Made by a program: the position numbers and the translations under genes
Notes under the pieces: model-generated
The model's input: only the letters and a program-made list of their open reading frames with translations
Database searches by the model: none
What the model was told of the DNA's origin: nothing
Shown here: positions 14,652 to 28,079 of the stretch, piece by piece
Numbering within the stretch: position 1 is the first letter of the stretch
Layout of the letters: every line of letters begins with the position of its first letter
Assembly (NCBI RefSeq): GCF_016405145.1
Contig: NZ_JAEKIA010000010.1
Coordinates: forward strand, 21,402 to 85,401
Length of the DNA stretch: 64,000 bases
From: Schaalia cardiffensis
Lineage (GTDB): Bacteria > Actinomycetota > Actinomycetes > Actinomycetales > Actinomycetaceae
Direction of reading: 5' to 3'

Positions 14652-14879
14652 TTAGTCGAAGGGCTGGACGATGACGCTTCTCGCATTGGCGATGAGCCGG
14701 TAGAGGTCGTTCGTCGTGGCGAGCTGTGCCGTGAAGGCGGTGGTTGGTTCGCCGGCCTGGTGGGCTGCGGCCCGCTCGACGACGAGACGGTCAGTCCACT
14801 CGTCGAGGGCGGCCATGAGCGTGACCTGCTCATTCGTGGACAAGACCTGCATGGCTGGTGATGCTGTCGGGGCTGGCAT
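14652..14879 (-). CDS. Small hypothetical protein, paralog of its upstream neighbour
   Basis: 75 residues from the ATG at 14879, 6 nt after the upstream stop; a later ATG at 14852 (MQVLSTNEQV) aligns better with the neighbour and may be the true start. Shared pattern with the gene at 14885-15082: L-[ST]-x-x-E-Q near the start and L-x-x-T-x-D-L-Y-x-L near the end. All-helical, acidic. Function unknown. Confidence 0.55.
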   Translation of the reverse strand: MPAPTASPAMQVLSTNEQVTLMAALDEWTDRLVVERAAAHQAGEPTTAFTAQLATTNDLYRLIANARSVIVQPFD

Positions 14880-14884
14880 TGCTG

Positions 14885-15082
14885 TCACTTCTGGTCGAAC
14901 AGGCACACGGAGCCAGCCGAGAAGACGAGCTCATAGAGGTCGTCTGTGGCGTTGAGCTCGTCCTGCCAGTTGGCGTCGGCGCTCGTCTGTTGGTCGCGGA
15001 AGATGAGGTCTTCGAGGTGTTCGCGGTGGCTGGTGATGGCTTCGATGAGGATGTTCTGCTCGGTTTCGGTGAGGAGTCGCAT
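14885..15082 (-). CDS. Small hypothetical protein, paralog of its downstream neighbour
   Basis: 65 residues from the ATG at 15082, with AAAGGA 6 nt upstream. It starts MRLLTETEQNILIEAITSH and ends with LNATDDLYELVFSAGSVCLF, mirroring the next gene. It is probably a helical regulator or accessory protein of the element. It lies directly downstream of the integrase gene on the same strand. Confidence 0.6.
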   Translation of the reverse strand: MRLLTETEQNILIEAITSHREHLEDLIFRDQQTSADANWQDELNATDDLYELVFSAGSVCLFDQK

Positions 15083-15125
15083 GGGGATTCCTTTGCGGGT
15101 TGTGCCAGGTGTGCTGGCGCTGCTG

Positions 15126-15983
15126 TCAGTTGCGGTGGATGTCGGCTGCTCGCACGGCCCGTCGGAGGGCGTTGTGGGGCGGTTCGGCGTATCGCTGCGT
15201 TGTCTGAACAGATGCGTGTCCCAGGAGTCGTTGGACGGTGAGGAGGTCGCGGTCTGCTCGGTAGGCGAGGGTCGCGAAGCGGTGCCTGAGGGTGTGGAGC
15301 GTCCATCTGCCCGGCAAGGCTTGGGAGCCGAGTTCGCTGACTCGTGCGCCGGAGATGTGGCCCCCGTACTTGGAGGGGAAGGCCCATCCTTTGCCCTGGT
15401 CGCAGGCGGACTCGACGCGGAAGGCGAGCCATGTGGGGAGCGGGACCTGGCGGATGCGCCCTCCTTTGCCGTGCACGACGAGGGAGAATCCTTCGAGATC
15501 GTCGACGAGGTCGTTTGCGTGGACCTGTGAGATCTCGGTGGCGCGTAGTCCAGCGCATGCGGCGAGGCTGAGGATGAGTTCGACTCGTTCGCTCGCAGCC
15601 TGAAGCCCGTCGTCGAGGACTTCGCGGGGCGTTGGGCGTGGAATGCCGGGAGGGCAGGTGACGCGGGGGAGAGCGAGTGCGGGGCTCTTCCTGAGGGCGT
15701 CTGGACCGTAGTACCAGCGGAAAAACACTCGAAGACTGGTGTAGTAGCTGTGCCGTGTGGCGGCTGCCCAGTCTTGATGTCCGGCCCACTCAAGAAGGTC
15801 TTGCGGTTGGACTTGATCGGGTGTGCTTCGTCCGAGTTCTCGAGCGATACGCCGGAGCTGGACGCTGCGTGTCTTGACAGTTCGCTCACTGAAACCAGCC
15901 GCCCTCAAGTTCGTAGCCCAGTCCGTCAGGGGACCGGTCCAGCCTTCGGGGATCGGTAGTGAGAGGGGATGAGTTGGTCGCAT
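15126..15983 (-). CDS. int: Tyrosine recombinase (integrase)
   Basis: 285 residues. SAM-like core-binding domain (about 15-95) and catalytic domain with all active-site residues: Arg in ACAGLRATEIS (about 147), Lys in VHGKGGRIRQVPL (about 172), HTLRHRF (about 230), LLGHAS (about 254) and the nucleophile Tyr in TTQRYAEPP (about 263). It is close to XerC/D-type integrases of actinobacterial elements. It lies 0.18 kb from a tRNA 3' fragment, the expected attachment site. No strong ribosome-binding site is seen before the chosen ATG, so the start is uncertain. Confidence 0.92.
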   Translation of the reverse strand: MRPTHPLSLPIPEGWTGPLTDWATNLRAAGFSERTVKTRSVQLRRIARELGRSTPDQVQPQDLLEWAGHQDWAAATRHSYYTSLRVFFRWYYGPDALRKSPALALPRVTCPPGIPRPTPREVLDDGLQAASERVELILSLAACAGLRATEISQVHANDLVDDLEGFSLVVHGKGGRIRQVPLPTWLAFRVESACDQGKGWAFPSKYGGHISGARVSELGSQALPGRWTLHTLRHRFATLAYRADRDLLTVQRLLGHASVQTTQRYAEPPHNALRRAVRAADIHRN

Positions 15984-16140
15984 GGGTCCAACTGTCTCCC
16001 GTTTCTTTGCGGGCCAGAATGGATTCCGAGGCTGGCAAAGGCGGCAACGCGGGCACTAATGGCAAGGCAAGCGTTGCTGGGGGAGTGGGGATCGTGCGCT
16101 GGAGCAGAAAGCTGACCACGGCGACGATCGCAATGGCGAG

Positions 16141-16201
16141 GAATCCGTCGGTCGTCGGTTCAAGCCCGACTTGGGGCACGAATCCGCGCGACTTGGGGCA
16201 C
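16141..16201 (+). other. Attachment-site junction: tRNA 3' fragment with a duplicated core
   Basis: GTCGGTTCAAGCCCGAC (16154-16170) is a T-arm and TTGGGGC plus A (16171-16178) the 3' acceptor strand of a tRNA, but no matching 5' half (GCCCCAA) precedes it. The 13-mer CGACTTGGGGCAC occurs at 16168-16180 and again at 16189-16201. A 3' tRNA remnant beside an integrase marks the right end of an element inserted in a plus-strand tRNA gene; the intact tRNA should then lie beyond the left window edge. The tRNA's identity is not determined. Confidence 0.7.
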
Positions 16202-16382
16202 TGATCCGCTCAGTACAACTAGGCTTCCCTACCGCTCACTATGTTTCTCGAGGGTGCGGCTTCCCTGAGGCAAGGCTCTGCCATCCTGTGACAATCACGA
16301 GGCGAAGCCGCAAGATGCCGCTTCCCAGAGGCAATGCCAGCTCCCCTGGGCAATCGTCTCGCAATCTCCCATGGCCTACTGC

Positions 16383-16632
16383 CTCGCCATCTCCGGGGGC
16401 TATCGCTTCAGTCCCAGGGGCTATCGCTTCAGTTCCAGGCTTGGAGTTCGTCTTGCCACAGCGGGCGCTCGCCATCTCCGGGGACTACCGCTTCAGTTCC
16501 AGGAGCGCTTGCTTCTGTGGCTCGTCGAGGACTCGCCATCTCCGGGGGCTATCGCTTCAGTTCCAGGCTTGGAGTTCGTCTTGCCGCAGCGGGCGCTCGC
16601 CAGCTCCTCTGGGCTATTGCTTCACTCTCGAC
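16383..16632. repeat. 64-bp tandem repeat array upstream of rpoB
   Basis: Units beginning CTCGCCATCTCCGGGG start at 16383, 16468, 16532 and 16596 (the last is degenerate). The last three intervals are 64 bp where units are plain; the first is 85 bp because it contains an extra 21-bp copy of the internal CTATCGCTTCAGT-type segment. Weaker relatives of the motif extend back to about 16250. No gene is seen from 16202 to 16882, so the rpoB promoter must lie within or after this array. Confidence 0.8.
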
Positions 16633-16882
16633 GGGGACGCCCCAAAACCGCCAAGAGGCGAACGAAATTCGAGCAGTATACCGTCGCCTTTGCGTGAATC
16701 CGCACACAAAGGTCCAGGCGTGTTGAAGCGGCGAGCCAATGAGCCTAGCATGACTATTTGCGCCTTATTGTGCCCGAGGTGAACCGTACCCACCCGCTGG
16801 AAAGGCGCTGAGCGGGTCCGGACGGTGTCAGATAATGGGCGAAGGCGTGCGCGCGCACAGGAAAAGCAGGGAAGGATCCCCT

Positions 16883-19800
16883 TTGGCTGCCAGTAGCACT
16901 GCCAACCAGCCCAGGAACCGCATCTCATTCGCGAAGCTCCGCGAACCTCTCCAGGCCCCGAACCTCCTCGGCCTGCAGGTTGAGAGCTTCGATTGGCTGC
17001 TGGGTAATGACGCGTGGAAAGCGCGCGTCGAAGCCGCGAAAGCGGAAGGCCGCACCGACGTCCCCGACGTTTCCGGTCTTGAAGAGATCTTCGAAGAGAT
17101 CTCGCCGATTGAGGACCTGGCTCAGACCATGTCCCTCTCGTTCCGCGATCACCGACTCGAACGACCGAACTATCAGCCCGAAGAAGCGAAGGCTAAGGAT
17201 TACACCTACTCGGCCCCGATGTACGTGACCGCCGAGTTCATGAACTACGAGACCGGTGAGATTAAGGGCCAGACCGTGTTCATGGGCGACTTCCCGCTCA
17301 TGACCCCGCGCGGCACTTTCATCATCAACGGCACGGAGCGTGTCGTCGTCTCGCAGCTCGTGCGTTCCCCCGGTGTCTATTTCGAGCGCGTTTCCGACCG
17401 CTCCTCCGACCGGGACATCTTCGGCGCGAAGATCATTCCCTCGCGTGGCGCCTGGCTTGAATTCGAGATCGACAAGCGTGACGCCGTGGGCGTTCGTATC
17501 GACCGCAAGCGCAAGCAGCCCGTCACTCACTTCCTCAAGGCGATCGGCCTGACCGAGGCGGAGATCCGCGAGAAGTTCGCCGACTACCCGGTCCTGCTCG
17601 AGACCCTCGAGAAGGACACGGTCCACACGCAGGAGGAAGCTCTCCTCGACGTGTACCGCAAGCTCCGCCCCGGCGAGCCCGCGAACGTCGATTCCGCGCA
17701 GACCCTGCTCAACAACTTCTACTTCGACGACAAGCGCTACGATCTCGCGAAGGTCGGTCGTTACAAGATCAATAAGAAGCTCGCGGTTGACGCGGATCCG
17801 AAGGCCTCGACCCTGTCGATCGAGGATGTTGTCGCCACCGTGAAGTACCTGCTCGCCCTCCACAAGGGTGAGAAGACCTTCGCTGGTTTCCGCAATGGAG
17901 AGCCCATTGAGGTTCGCGTCGAGTCTGACGACATCGACCACTTCGGTAACCGTCGTATCCGCGCGGTGGGCGAGCTCATCCAGGCGCAGGTTCGTAACGG
18001 CCTGGCCCGCATGGAACGCACCGTCCGTGAGCGCATGACGACCCAGGAGCGCGATTCGATCACGCCTCAGACGCTGATCAACATCCGTCCCGTCGTCGCC
18101 GCGATCAAGGAGTTCTTCGGAACTTCGCAGCTGTCGCAGTTCATGGATCAGAACAACCCTCTCGCGGGCCTGACCCACAAGCGCCGCCTTTCGGCTCTCG
18201 GCCCCGGTGGTCTCTCGCGCGACCGCGCCGGCATGGAAGTCCGTGACGTCCACCCCTCGCACTACGGCCGTATGTGCCCGATCGAATCCCCTGAAGGCCC
18301 GAACATTGGTCTGATCGGTTCGCTCGCGACTTTCGCGCGCATCAATCCTTTCGGTTTCATTGAGACCCCCTACCGTGTCGTGCGCAATGGCAAGGTCACC
18401 GACGAGGTCGAGTACCTGACCGCCGATGACGAGAACGGCCATTTCATCGCTCAGGCCTCTTCGTCTCTCAACGAGGACGGAACCTTCACCGAGGAGCATG
18501 TCCTGTGCCGTGTTGCCGGTGAGGACCCGACCCTCATCGCCCGCGATCGCGTGGACTACATGGACGTCTCCGCACGTCAGATGGTGTCTGTCGCGGCCGC
18601 GTTCATTCCCTTCCTCGAGCACGATGACGCGAACCGTGCTCTCATGGGTGCGAACATGCAGCGCCAGGCCGTGCCGCTCCTGACGACGGAGGCGCCGCTG
18701 GTCGGTACCGGCATGGAGCGTCGCGCCGCGAAGGACTCGGGCGAAATGGTGATCGCCACGAACCCCGGTGTCGTTACCGAGGTGTCCGCCGACCTGATCG
18801 TCGTCTCGAAGGACGAGGGCGGCACCGACACCTACCGTCTGGAGAAGTTCGAACGTTCGAACCCGGGCAACTGCACGAACCAGCGCGTCATCGTTGATGA
18901 GGGAGACCGCGTTGAGGCCGGGATGGTCCTCGCCGACGGCCCCGCAACCGATAACGGCGAGGTCGCCCTCGGTAAGAACCTCCTCGTGGCGTACATGTCC
19001 TGGGAGGGCCTCAACTACGAGGATGCGATCATCTTGTCGCGTCGCGTCGTCGAAGAGGATGTCCTCACTTCGATCCACATCGAAGAGCACGAGGTCGACG
19101 CTCGAGAGACGAAGCTCGGCGAAGAAGAGATCACCCGTGACATCCCGAACGTGTCCGAGGAGACCCTCGCCGACCTCGACGAGCGCGGCATCATCCGTAT
19201 CGGCGCCGAAGTCACTGCGGGCGATATCCTCGTCGGCAAGGTCACCCCCAAGGGCGAGACCGAACTGACCTCCGAGGAACGCCTCCTGCGCGCCATCTTC
19301 GGTGAGAAGGCCCGCGAGGTCCGCGACACTTCCCTGCGCGTCCCGCACGGCCAGGAAGGCATCGTCATCGGTGTACGCGAGTTCAACGATGAAGAAGACG
19401 ACCTCAACCCCGGTGTCCGCCAGACCGTTCGCGTCTACGTCGCGCAGCGTCGCAAGATCACGATCGGCGACAAGATGGCGGGCCGTCACGGCAACAAGGG
19501 TGTCGTGTCGAAGATCCTGCCGGTCGAGGACATGCCCTTCCTTGAGGACGGCACCCCGGTTGACATTATCCTCAATCCCCTCGGTGTTCCGGGCCGTATG
19601 AACGTCGGCCAGGTGCTCGAGTACCATCTCGGCTGGCTCGCCCACCAGGGATGGGACGCTTCGAAGGCTGTTGAGGCCGGCGAGTCCTGGACCCGTGACC
19701 TTCCCGCCGAGGGCATCACCACGCAGCCGCAGACCCTGGTCGCGACCCCCGTGTTCGACGGCCTGGAAGCAGATGAGCTCGCTGGTCTGCTGCGCAACGT

Positions 19801-20359
19801 TAACCCGAACCGTGACGGCGAGCGTCTGACGAATGAGCAGGGCAAGGCTCGTCTCTTCGATGGTCGCTCCGGTGAGCCCTTCCCGTATCCGATCGCGGTC
19901 GGCTACACCTACATGCTCAAGCTCCACCACCTCGTCGACGATAAGATCCACGCTCGTTCGACGGGCCCCTACTCGATGATTACGCAGCAGCCGCTGGGCG
20001 GTAAAGCCCAGTTCGGTGGCCAGCGATTCGGCGAGATGGAGGTGTGGGCGCTCGAAGCCTATGGTGCCGCCTACGCCCTCCAGGAGCTCCTCACCATCAA
20101 GTCGGACGATACGACCGGCCGTGTGAAGGTGTACGAAGCGATCGTCAAGGGCGAGGACATTCCCGAGCCCGGCATCCCCGAGTCCTTCCGAGTGCTCATC
20201 CAGGAGATGCGCTCGCTGTGTCTGAACGTCGAGGCCCTCGACGCGGCCGGCAATGCCATCGACCTGCGTGACCAGGAAGAGGACTTCAACGCGCGCGAAG
20301 ATCTGGGCATCACTCTTGAGGCTCGTCCGAACGCTGCTTCGACCATCGACGCGATCTGA
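16883..20359 (+). CDS. rpoB: DNA-directed RNA polymerase subunit beta
   Basis: 1158 residues from the TTG at 16883, preferred because GAAGGA lies 6 nt upstream and the resulting start (LAASSTANQ before [11 protein letters not shown]) matches actinobacterial RpoB; the longer ATG frame (16835) adds unrelated residues. All parts are present: protrusion and lobe domains, the rifampicin pocket ([28 protein letters not shown]), the [12 protein letters not shown] switch region and the C-terminal clamp ([21 protein letters not shown]). It pairs with rpoC 8 nt downstream. Confidence 0.98.
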   Translation: MAASSTANQPRNRISFAKLREPLQAPNLLGLQVESFDWLLGNDAWKARVEAAKAEGRTDVPDVSGLEEIFEEISPIEDLAQTMSLSFRDHRLERPNYQPEEAKAKDYTYSAPMYVTAEFMNYETGEIKGQTVFMGDFPLMTPRGTFIINGTERVVVSQLVRSPGVYFERVSDRSSDRDIFGAKIIPSRGAWLEFEIDKRDAVGVRIDRKRKQPVTHFLKAIGLTEAEIREKFADYPVLLETLEKDTVHTQEEALLDVYRKLRPGEPANVDSAQTLLNNFYFDDKRYDLAKVGRYKINKKLAVDADPKASTLSIEDVVATVKYLLALHKGEKTFAGFRNGEPIEVRVESDDIDHFGNRRIRAVGELIQAQVRNGLARMERTVRERMTTQERDSITPQTLINIRPVVAAIKEFFGTSQLSQFMDQNNPLAGLTHKRRLSALGPGGLSRDRAGMEVRDVHPSHYGRMCPIESPEGPNIGLIGSLATFARINPFGFIETPYRVVRNGKVTDEVEYLTADDENGHFIAQASSSLNEDGTFTEEHVLCRVAGEDPTLIARDRVDYMDVSARQMVSVAAAFIPFLEHDDANRALMGANMQRQAVPLLTTEAPLVGTGMERRAAKDSGEMVIATNPGVVTEVSADLIVVSKDEGGTDTYRLEKFERSNPGNCTNQRVIVDEGDRVEAGMVLADGPATDNGEVALGKNLLVAYMSWEGLNYEDAIILSRRVVEEDVLTSIHIEEHEVDARETKLGEEEITRDIPNVSEETLADLDERGIIRIGAEVTAGDILVGKVTPKGETELTSEERLLRAIFGEKAREVRDTSLRVPHGQEGIVIGVREFNDEEDDLNPGVRQTVRVYVAQRRKITIGDKMAGRHGNKGVVSKILPVEDMPFLEDGTPVDIILNPLGVPGRMNVGQVLEYHLGWLAHQGWDASKAVEAGESWTRDLPAEGITTQPQTLVATPVFDGLEADELAGLLRNVNPNRDGERLTNEQGKARLFDGRSGEPFPYPIAVGYTYMLKLHHLVDDKIHARSTGPYSMITQQPLGGKAQFGGQRFGEMEVWALEAYGAAYALQELLTIKSDDTTGRVKVYEAIVKGEDIPEPGIPESFRVLIQEMRSLCLNVEALDAAGNAIDLRDQEEDFNAREDLGITLEARPNAASTIDAI

Positions 20360-20367
20360 TAGGAAGT

Positions 20368-24273
<3,906 letters not shown>

Positions 24274-24442
24274 GCGACTCTGAGGTGGCTCGTGGTTCTG
24301 GGGAGCTTGGCGGCTCATTGAGGCGATTCGCTTCTTAAAGCAATTCCCTTCCGTCGAGCTTTTGGCTCCCGTGGGGCGTTGTGCTCCCGTCGGGTTTGTT
24401 GCTCCCCAGAGCTGTTGAAACGGCTACGAGCCTGTTGAACGT

Positions 24443-24480
24443 GGGTGGGCCCGGTGATTCTTCAATCACCGGGCCCACCC
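24443..24480 (+). terminator. rpoBC terminator
   Basis: 17-bp perfect stem (24443-24459 with 24464-24480, GGGTGGGCCCGGTGATT and complement) and a CTTC loop, 170 bp after rpoC, followed by CTTGCGTTGTCTTT. Confidence 0.85.
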
Positions 24481-24514
24481 CTTGCGTTGTCTTTGATTGG
24501 GGCATTCTCTTGGG

Positions 24515-24710
24515 GGAGCTCTTCTTTCGAGTGGGGGACTCTTTCGAGTGGGGGACTTCTCTGAGCGGGCTGCTATTCCGAGGGGGTGCTCTTCTTCAAT
24601 GGGGGACTCTTCTAAGCACAATGCCCTTCTTGAGGAGGGGGCTTTTCCGAGCGGGGTGCTCTTCTTGAACGGGGGACTTTTCCGAGTAGGCACTCACTTT
24701 TGTGAAGGAC
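24515..24710. repeat. Degenerate 16-19-bp repeats after rpoC
   Basis: About ten imperfect copies of a unit resembling TTCTTCGAGCGGGGGACTC run head to tail, for example two near-perfect neighbours at about 24528-24562. The top strand is G- and T-rich. Open frames exist but have no plausible protein character. Confidence 0.6.
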
Positions 24711-24899
24711 GCTCGCTGAAGCAGGCAGTTTTGTTGGACGCGTATCTTTGCCGAGGCGCCCTGTGGCGTGAAAGAGTTTCTTAAGCAGGGCGCTCCCTAG
24801 AACGGGCAGTCTTTTGGGCAGTCGTTTAGGGGACGTACTCATCGTACGAGCCGCGGTTTTGAGCACACCTGAAACAATCAATCTGCTCTTCTTGATCCT

Positions 24900-25160
24900 T
24901 AGCTTCGAATGCCTGCTCGTGTGAGGCTGTGGTGGTGTGTTCGTGCGAAACCGTGGTCGTGTGCTCGTGTGGAACTGTGATTATGCTCGTGTTCGTGCGA
25001 AACTGCGCCGCGTGAAACCGCGCTCGTATGAGGCCGCGCTCATCCGAAGCCCTGTTCGCCCGAGGTTGTGTTGGTCGGAGGCTGTGTTCGTGCGAAACCG
25101 TGGTCGTGTGCTCGTGTGGAACCGTGGTCGTGTGCTCGTTGAAGCTGTGTTCCGCGATGC
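24900..25160. repeat. GTG/CGTG-rich repeat tract with a long duplication
   Basis: The tract is built of short TTCGTGCGAAACCGTGG and CTCGTGTGGAACCGTGG elements. A 43-bp segment at 24937-24979 recurs at 25084-25126 with one mismatch, 147 bp apart. The complementary strand would encode a His/Thr-rich repeat peptide but has no ribosome-binding site and is not taken as a gene. Confidence 0.65.
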
Positions 25161-25371
25161 TAGTGCCCCGCATTCTCCGGCTACGCACTACGTTCTGTAG
25201 CCAACCAGGGGCCCATTGCGTCGTCGTGTGAACACGAAAAAGAAGGGGCGACTCCTCCGGAATCCTTTCCGGCAGACGGCAGACGGCAGGGGCTACTACT
25301 GAGTTCGAACTCGCCTCCCCTCATGCTGATATGCGGAGTGGTGATGCGAATCGTGCCGCCTGTGGCTATCC

Positions 25372-25445
25372 CGATGGTGCCTTTAGCTCGTCTACCCGAT
25401 GGTGCCTTTAGTCCGTCTACCCGATGGTGCCTTTAGCCCCTCGTT
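25372..25445. repeat. Three copies of a 25-bp repeat
   Basis: CGATGGTGCCTTTAG begins at 25372, 25397 and 25422, period exactly 25 bp, and leads straight into the 105-bp array. From the rpoC terminator (24480) to 26308 no convincing gene is seen. 25161-25371 holds nothing recognisable. Confidence 0.8.
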
Positions 25446-26160
25446 ATGTGTTCGGCGCCCTCGGCACGAGGTTGGGGTGCTCGAGATTGTGTATGGGGTT
25501 CTGTGAGGCCTGTGTTCGGGGTGTGGGTGGCGCTGGTGTTTGCCCTCGTTATGTTTTTGGCGCCCTCGGCATGAAGCAGGGGTGTTCGAAATTATGTGCA
25601 GGGTTATGTAAGGCCCGTGTGTGGGGGATGGGTGGCGCCTGTGGTGCCCCTCGTTATGTTTTCGGCGCCCTCGGCACGAGGTCGGGGTGTCTGAGATTAT
25701 GCGTGGGGTTATCTAAGGCCTGTGTGCGGGGTTGGTGTTTCCCTTCGTTATGTTTTCGGTGCCCTCGGCATGAGGTCGGGGTGTCTGAGATTATGCGTGG
25801 GGTTATCTAAGGCCTGTGTGCGGGGTTGGTGTTTCCCTTCGTTATGTTTTCGGTGCCCTCGGCATGAGGTCGGAGTGTTCGAGATTGTGTGTGGGGTTGT
25901 GGGAGGACTGTGTGTGGGGCTGGTGTTTACCCTCGTGATGTGTTCGGACCCCTCGGCACGAGGTCGGGGCGAGTGAGATTGCGTGTGGGGTTATATAAGG
26001 ACTGTGTACGGGGGATAGGTGGTGCTTGTGGTGCCCCTCGTTATGTTTTCGGCACCCTTGGGACGAGGTCGGGGCGAGTGAGATGGCGTGCAGGGTTGTG
26101 GGAGGACTGTGTACGGGGGATGGGTGTCGCGTGTGGCGACCCTCCTTACGTTTTCGGCAG
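25446..26160. repeat. 105/94-bp tandem repeat array, family A, copy 1
   Basis: The landmark ATGTTTTCGG (or one-base variants) lies at 25446, 25551, 25656, 25750, 25844, 25938, 26043 and 26148. Intervals are 105, 105, 94, 94, 94, 105 and 105 bp. Each unit has a CCTCGGCACGAGG hairpin core, CGAGATTGTGTGTGGGG and a strongly G+T-rich top strand (GGGGTGTGGGTGGCG). The 94-bp units lack an 11-bp piece around GAGGCCTGTGT or GGGGTGTGGGT. Units differ by point changes but keep the core. Confidence 0.92.
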
Positions 26161-26308
26161 ATTTGAGTGAAGGGGAGGAGACCGAAAGCACATGTTGGAG
26201 AAGGATGGCCTCGTGCCTCGACGCTCGGGTGCCTTATCGCCACGTCACTGCGCACTCACCTGGTCAGCTGCGCCTTTGGAGTAGTGTGCGGGCCCCTTGG
26301 CCTACTCT

Positions 26309-27445
26309 TTACCTACTCCTCCTATCAACTCCGCCTCGAACGGGGTACTTCGCGGAGTACTTCAGCTTTCCTCTGAAGTGGCAGGCTGCTTCTTCTATCT
26401 GTTGAATGATTGATTCTGGTTTAAACAAGTCTGCCCAGCTGAAACGGATGACGTACCATCCACGAACTTCGAGTTGCTTCTGCCTTTGAATCTGCTCTCG
26501 GAGGACATTGAGCTGCTCTTCGGAATTGTTGCCGTACTTCAAACGTCCATCGAACTCAAGGGCGATCTTCAAGTGCGGTATTGCAAGATCAATGAAGTAG
26601 TGGACAAACGAGTCCTCGACCTCGAATTGAGAGACGATTCCTGCAAGGCCACGCGATCGCAGAATCCACAGAAGGCGGGCTTCCCCGATTGATTCGCAGC
26701 CTGCGCTTGCATGGCGGATGATCCATTCTGCTCGGCGAAGGTTGCGAGTGCCCGAAGGTAGCGTGAGTAGCTTGCTCAGGAGATGACGACGAATTGAAGC
26801 CTCCTGCTGCTCCCATCCGCTCAGACGCCGAGTGGAAGAGGGCGTGAGCATCCTTAACGCTTGGCAGGTGAAGACGAAGGCTTCTTCACCCGGGTCGATG
26901 AGCGTCCACTGAATGATGATGTCGAGCACTTCTTCAGCTGAGGGCGACAGTGCTTGTGGTGAGGCACGGTTAGGCGACAGAGCAGAGGATGAGGGGCTCG
27001 GCGTGAGAACTCTGGACGAGAAGTCCGTATCCTGCGCAGACAAGGTGGCTTCGTGCAGATGCACGTGGCAGCGCGCCTCCCCGAGGACGGGGACGCCGTC
27101 AAGGGTGACTGCGGGGAGCGCTGAATCCGTTGTGCTTTTGCATTCGACTTGAGGAATATGGATATGGATACTCGGGTTGGTGTCAAAGATGTCATATCCG
27201 CAAAGCAAGGCGGCGCTTCTTGCGACTGGTTGGGCATGCTGCCTTCGATGCAGCACGGCGAGTGTCCGGGCGATTGAAATGGCTCGCCGTTGCTCCCATG
27301 GTGTTTTCAGGTCGTGGAGGAAAGTCGATGGGAGATGGACTCCCCGATGAATCTTCACGGTGTCGCGCTCACTGAGTGGCATGCGCCGTTTTCTGGTCGT
27401 GATGATGAGCGCCTTGTGAACCTGGTTGACGAATTCCGTGTTCAT
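26309..27445 (-). CDS. Restriction-endonuclease-fold protein (DUF559/Vsr-like C-terminus)
   Basis: 378 residues from the ATG at 27445 (GAGG 8-9 nt upstream). The N-terminal part (about 1-75) resembles the helical domain found before such nucleases in Actinobacteria (transcriptional-regulator-like, RTLAVLHRRQHAQPVARSAALL). The C-terminal part is a Vsr/DUF559-type fold: EARLLWILRSRGL, HYFIDLAIPHLKIALEFDGRLKYG and QKQLEVRGWYVIRFSWADLF, with E and D in the expected metal-binding place. The role is unknown, possibly DNA repair or defence. It stands alone between two 105-bp repeat arrays. Confidence 0.72.
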   Translation of the reverse strand: MNTEFVNQVHKALIITTRKRRMPLSERDTVKIHRGVHLPSTFLHDLKTPWEQRRAISIARTLAVLHRRQHAQPVARSAALLCGYDIFDTNPSIHIHIPQVECKSTTDSALPAVTLDGVPVLGEARCHVHLHEATLSAQDTDFSSRVLTPSPSSSALSPNRASPQALSPSAEEVLDIIIQWTLIDPGEEAFVFTCQALRMLTPSSTRRLSGWEQQEASIRRHLLSKLLTLPSGTRNLRRAEWIIRHASAGCESIGEARLLWILRSRGLAGIVSQFEVEDSFVHYFIDLAIPHLKIALEFDGRLKYGNNSEEQLNVLREQIQRQKQLEVRGWYVIRFSWADLFKPESIIQQIEEAACHFRGKLKYSAKYPVRGGVDRRSR

Positions 27446-28079
27446 TCCACATCCTCGCTTGGTAGTCCCCCTCTTGGTGTGGGAACACGATCGACCGGAG
27501 TTAAAGGAGGCAAAATCACCTCCTCCCTTGGTCATCGAGTCTCCTTGTGCAGGGCCCGTCAGTGAAGATGCGGCTCTTCGCTGTGGATAAGTCTGTTGAA
27601 AAGTGGGGCGCTTTCGCTTGAGTTCTACTCTTTTGAGGCTGTATTGCACAGCGTTCCTTGTCGTTTCACCGCGCGGCCGTAGTTGTCGCTTCGGAGTGGG
27701 CACGCCTGAGAGGCATGCGGTCGACAAGACTAGAAGTTGACTCCACAGTGAGCATTCGGCGTGCGCACGAATGCTTGGGCCCTTGAACTCGTAGATGTGG
27801 GGCTCTTTCTGAACGGCGTTGCTTCGAAGAATTGCGGAAGGATCGCGGTAGGTCGCCCCTCCAGCCGAAAACGTGGCTTCGCCTTGCGTGACGCCTGAGA
27901 CGGTATTTCGTCATCGCACTGGATTCCGTCGAAAACATGGCTTCTCCTGACATGACACCTGAGCGCATTGGTGGTGCGGTGGTCCTTGATGCCGACTCTG
28001 GCCGAGCTTGAGGCGGCACGTAACTGGCGGCCTCTGCCATTTTCCGCCTGCCATCGTTGGACTCAGGTGCACCCTGCTT
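27446..28079. other. Gene-free interval between the nuclease gene and the second array
   Basis: No frame with both a start signal and a recognisable product is seen. Two imperfect copies of a roughly 36-bp segment (CGAAAACRTGGCTTC... at about 27865 and 27929) are present. The promoter of the minus-strand nuclease gene should lie at its left end. Confidence 0.5.

Noticed and set aside
16141..16178. A complete tRNA gene
   Set aside because: Only the T-arm and 3' acceptor strand are present; no 5' half upstream.
15886..16179. 97-residue frame starting MPQVGLEPTTDGF
   Set aside because: Its first residues are the well-known reverse translation of a tRNA 3' end; an att-site artefact, not a gene.
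16925..19951. 1008-residue open frame antisense to rpoB, and similar long antisense frames over rpoC, fusA and tuf
   Set aside because: They mirror the third-position GC bias of highly expressed genes; no start signals or recognisable domains.
24826..25188. His/Thr repeat peptide on the minus strand
   Set aside because: Derived from short DNA repeats; no start signal and no non-repeat portion with protein character.
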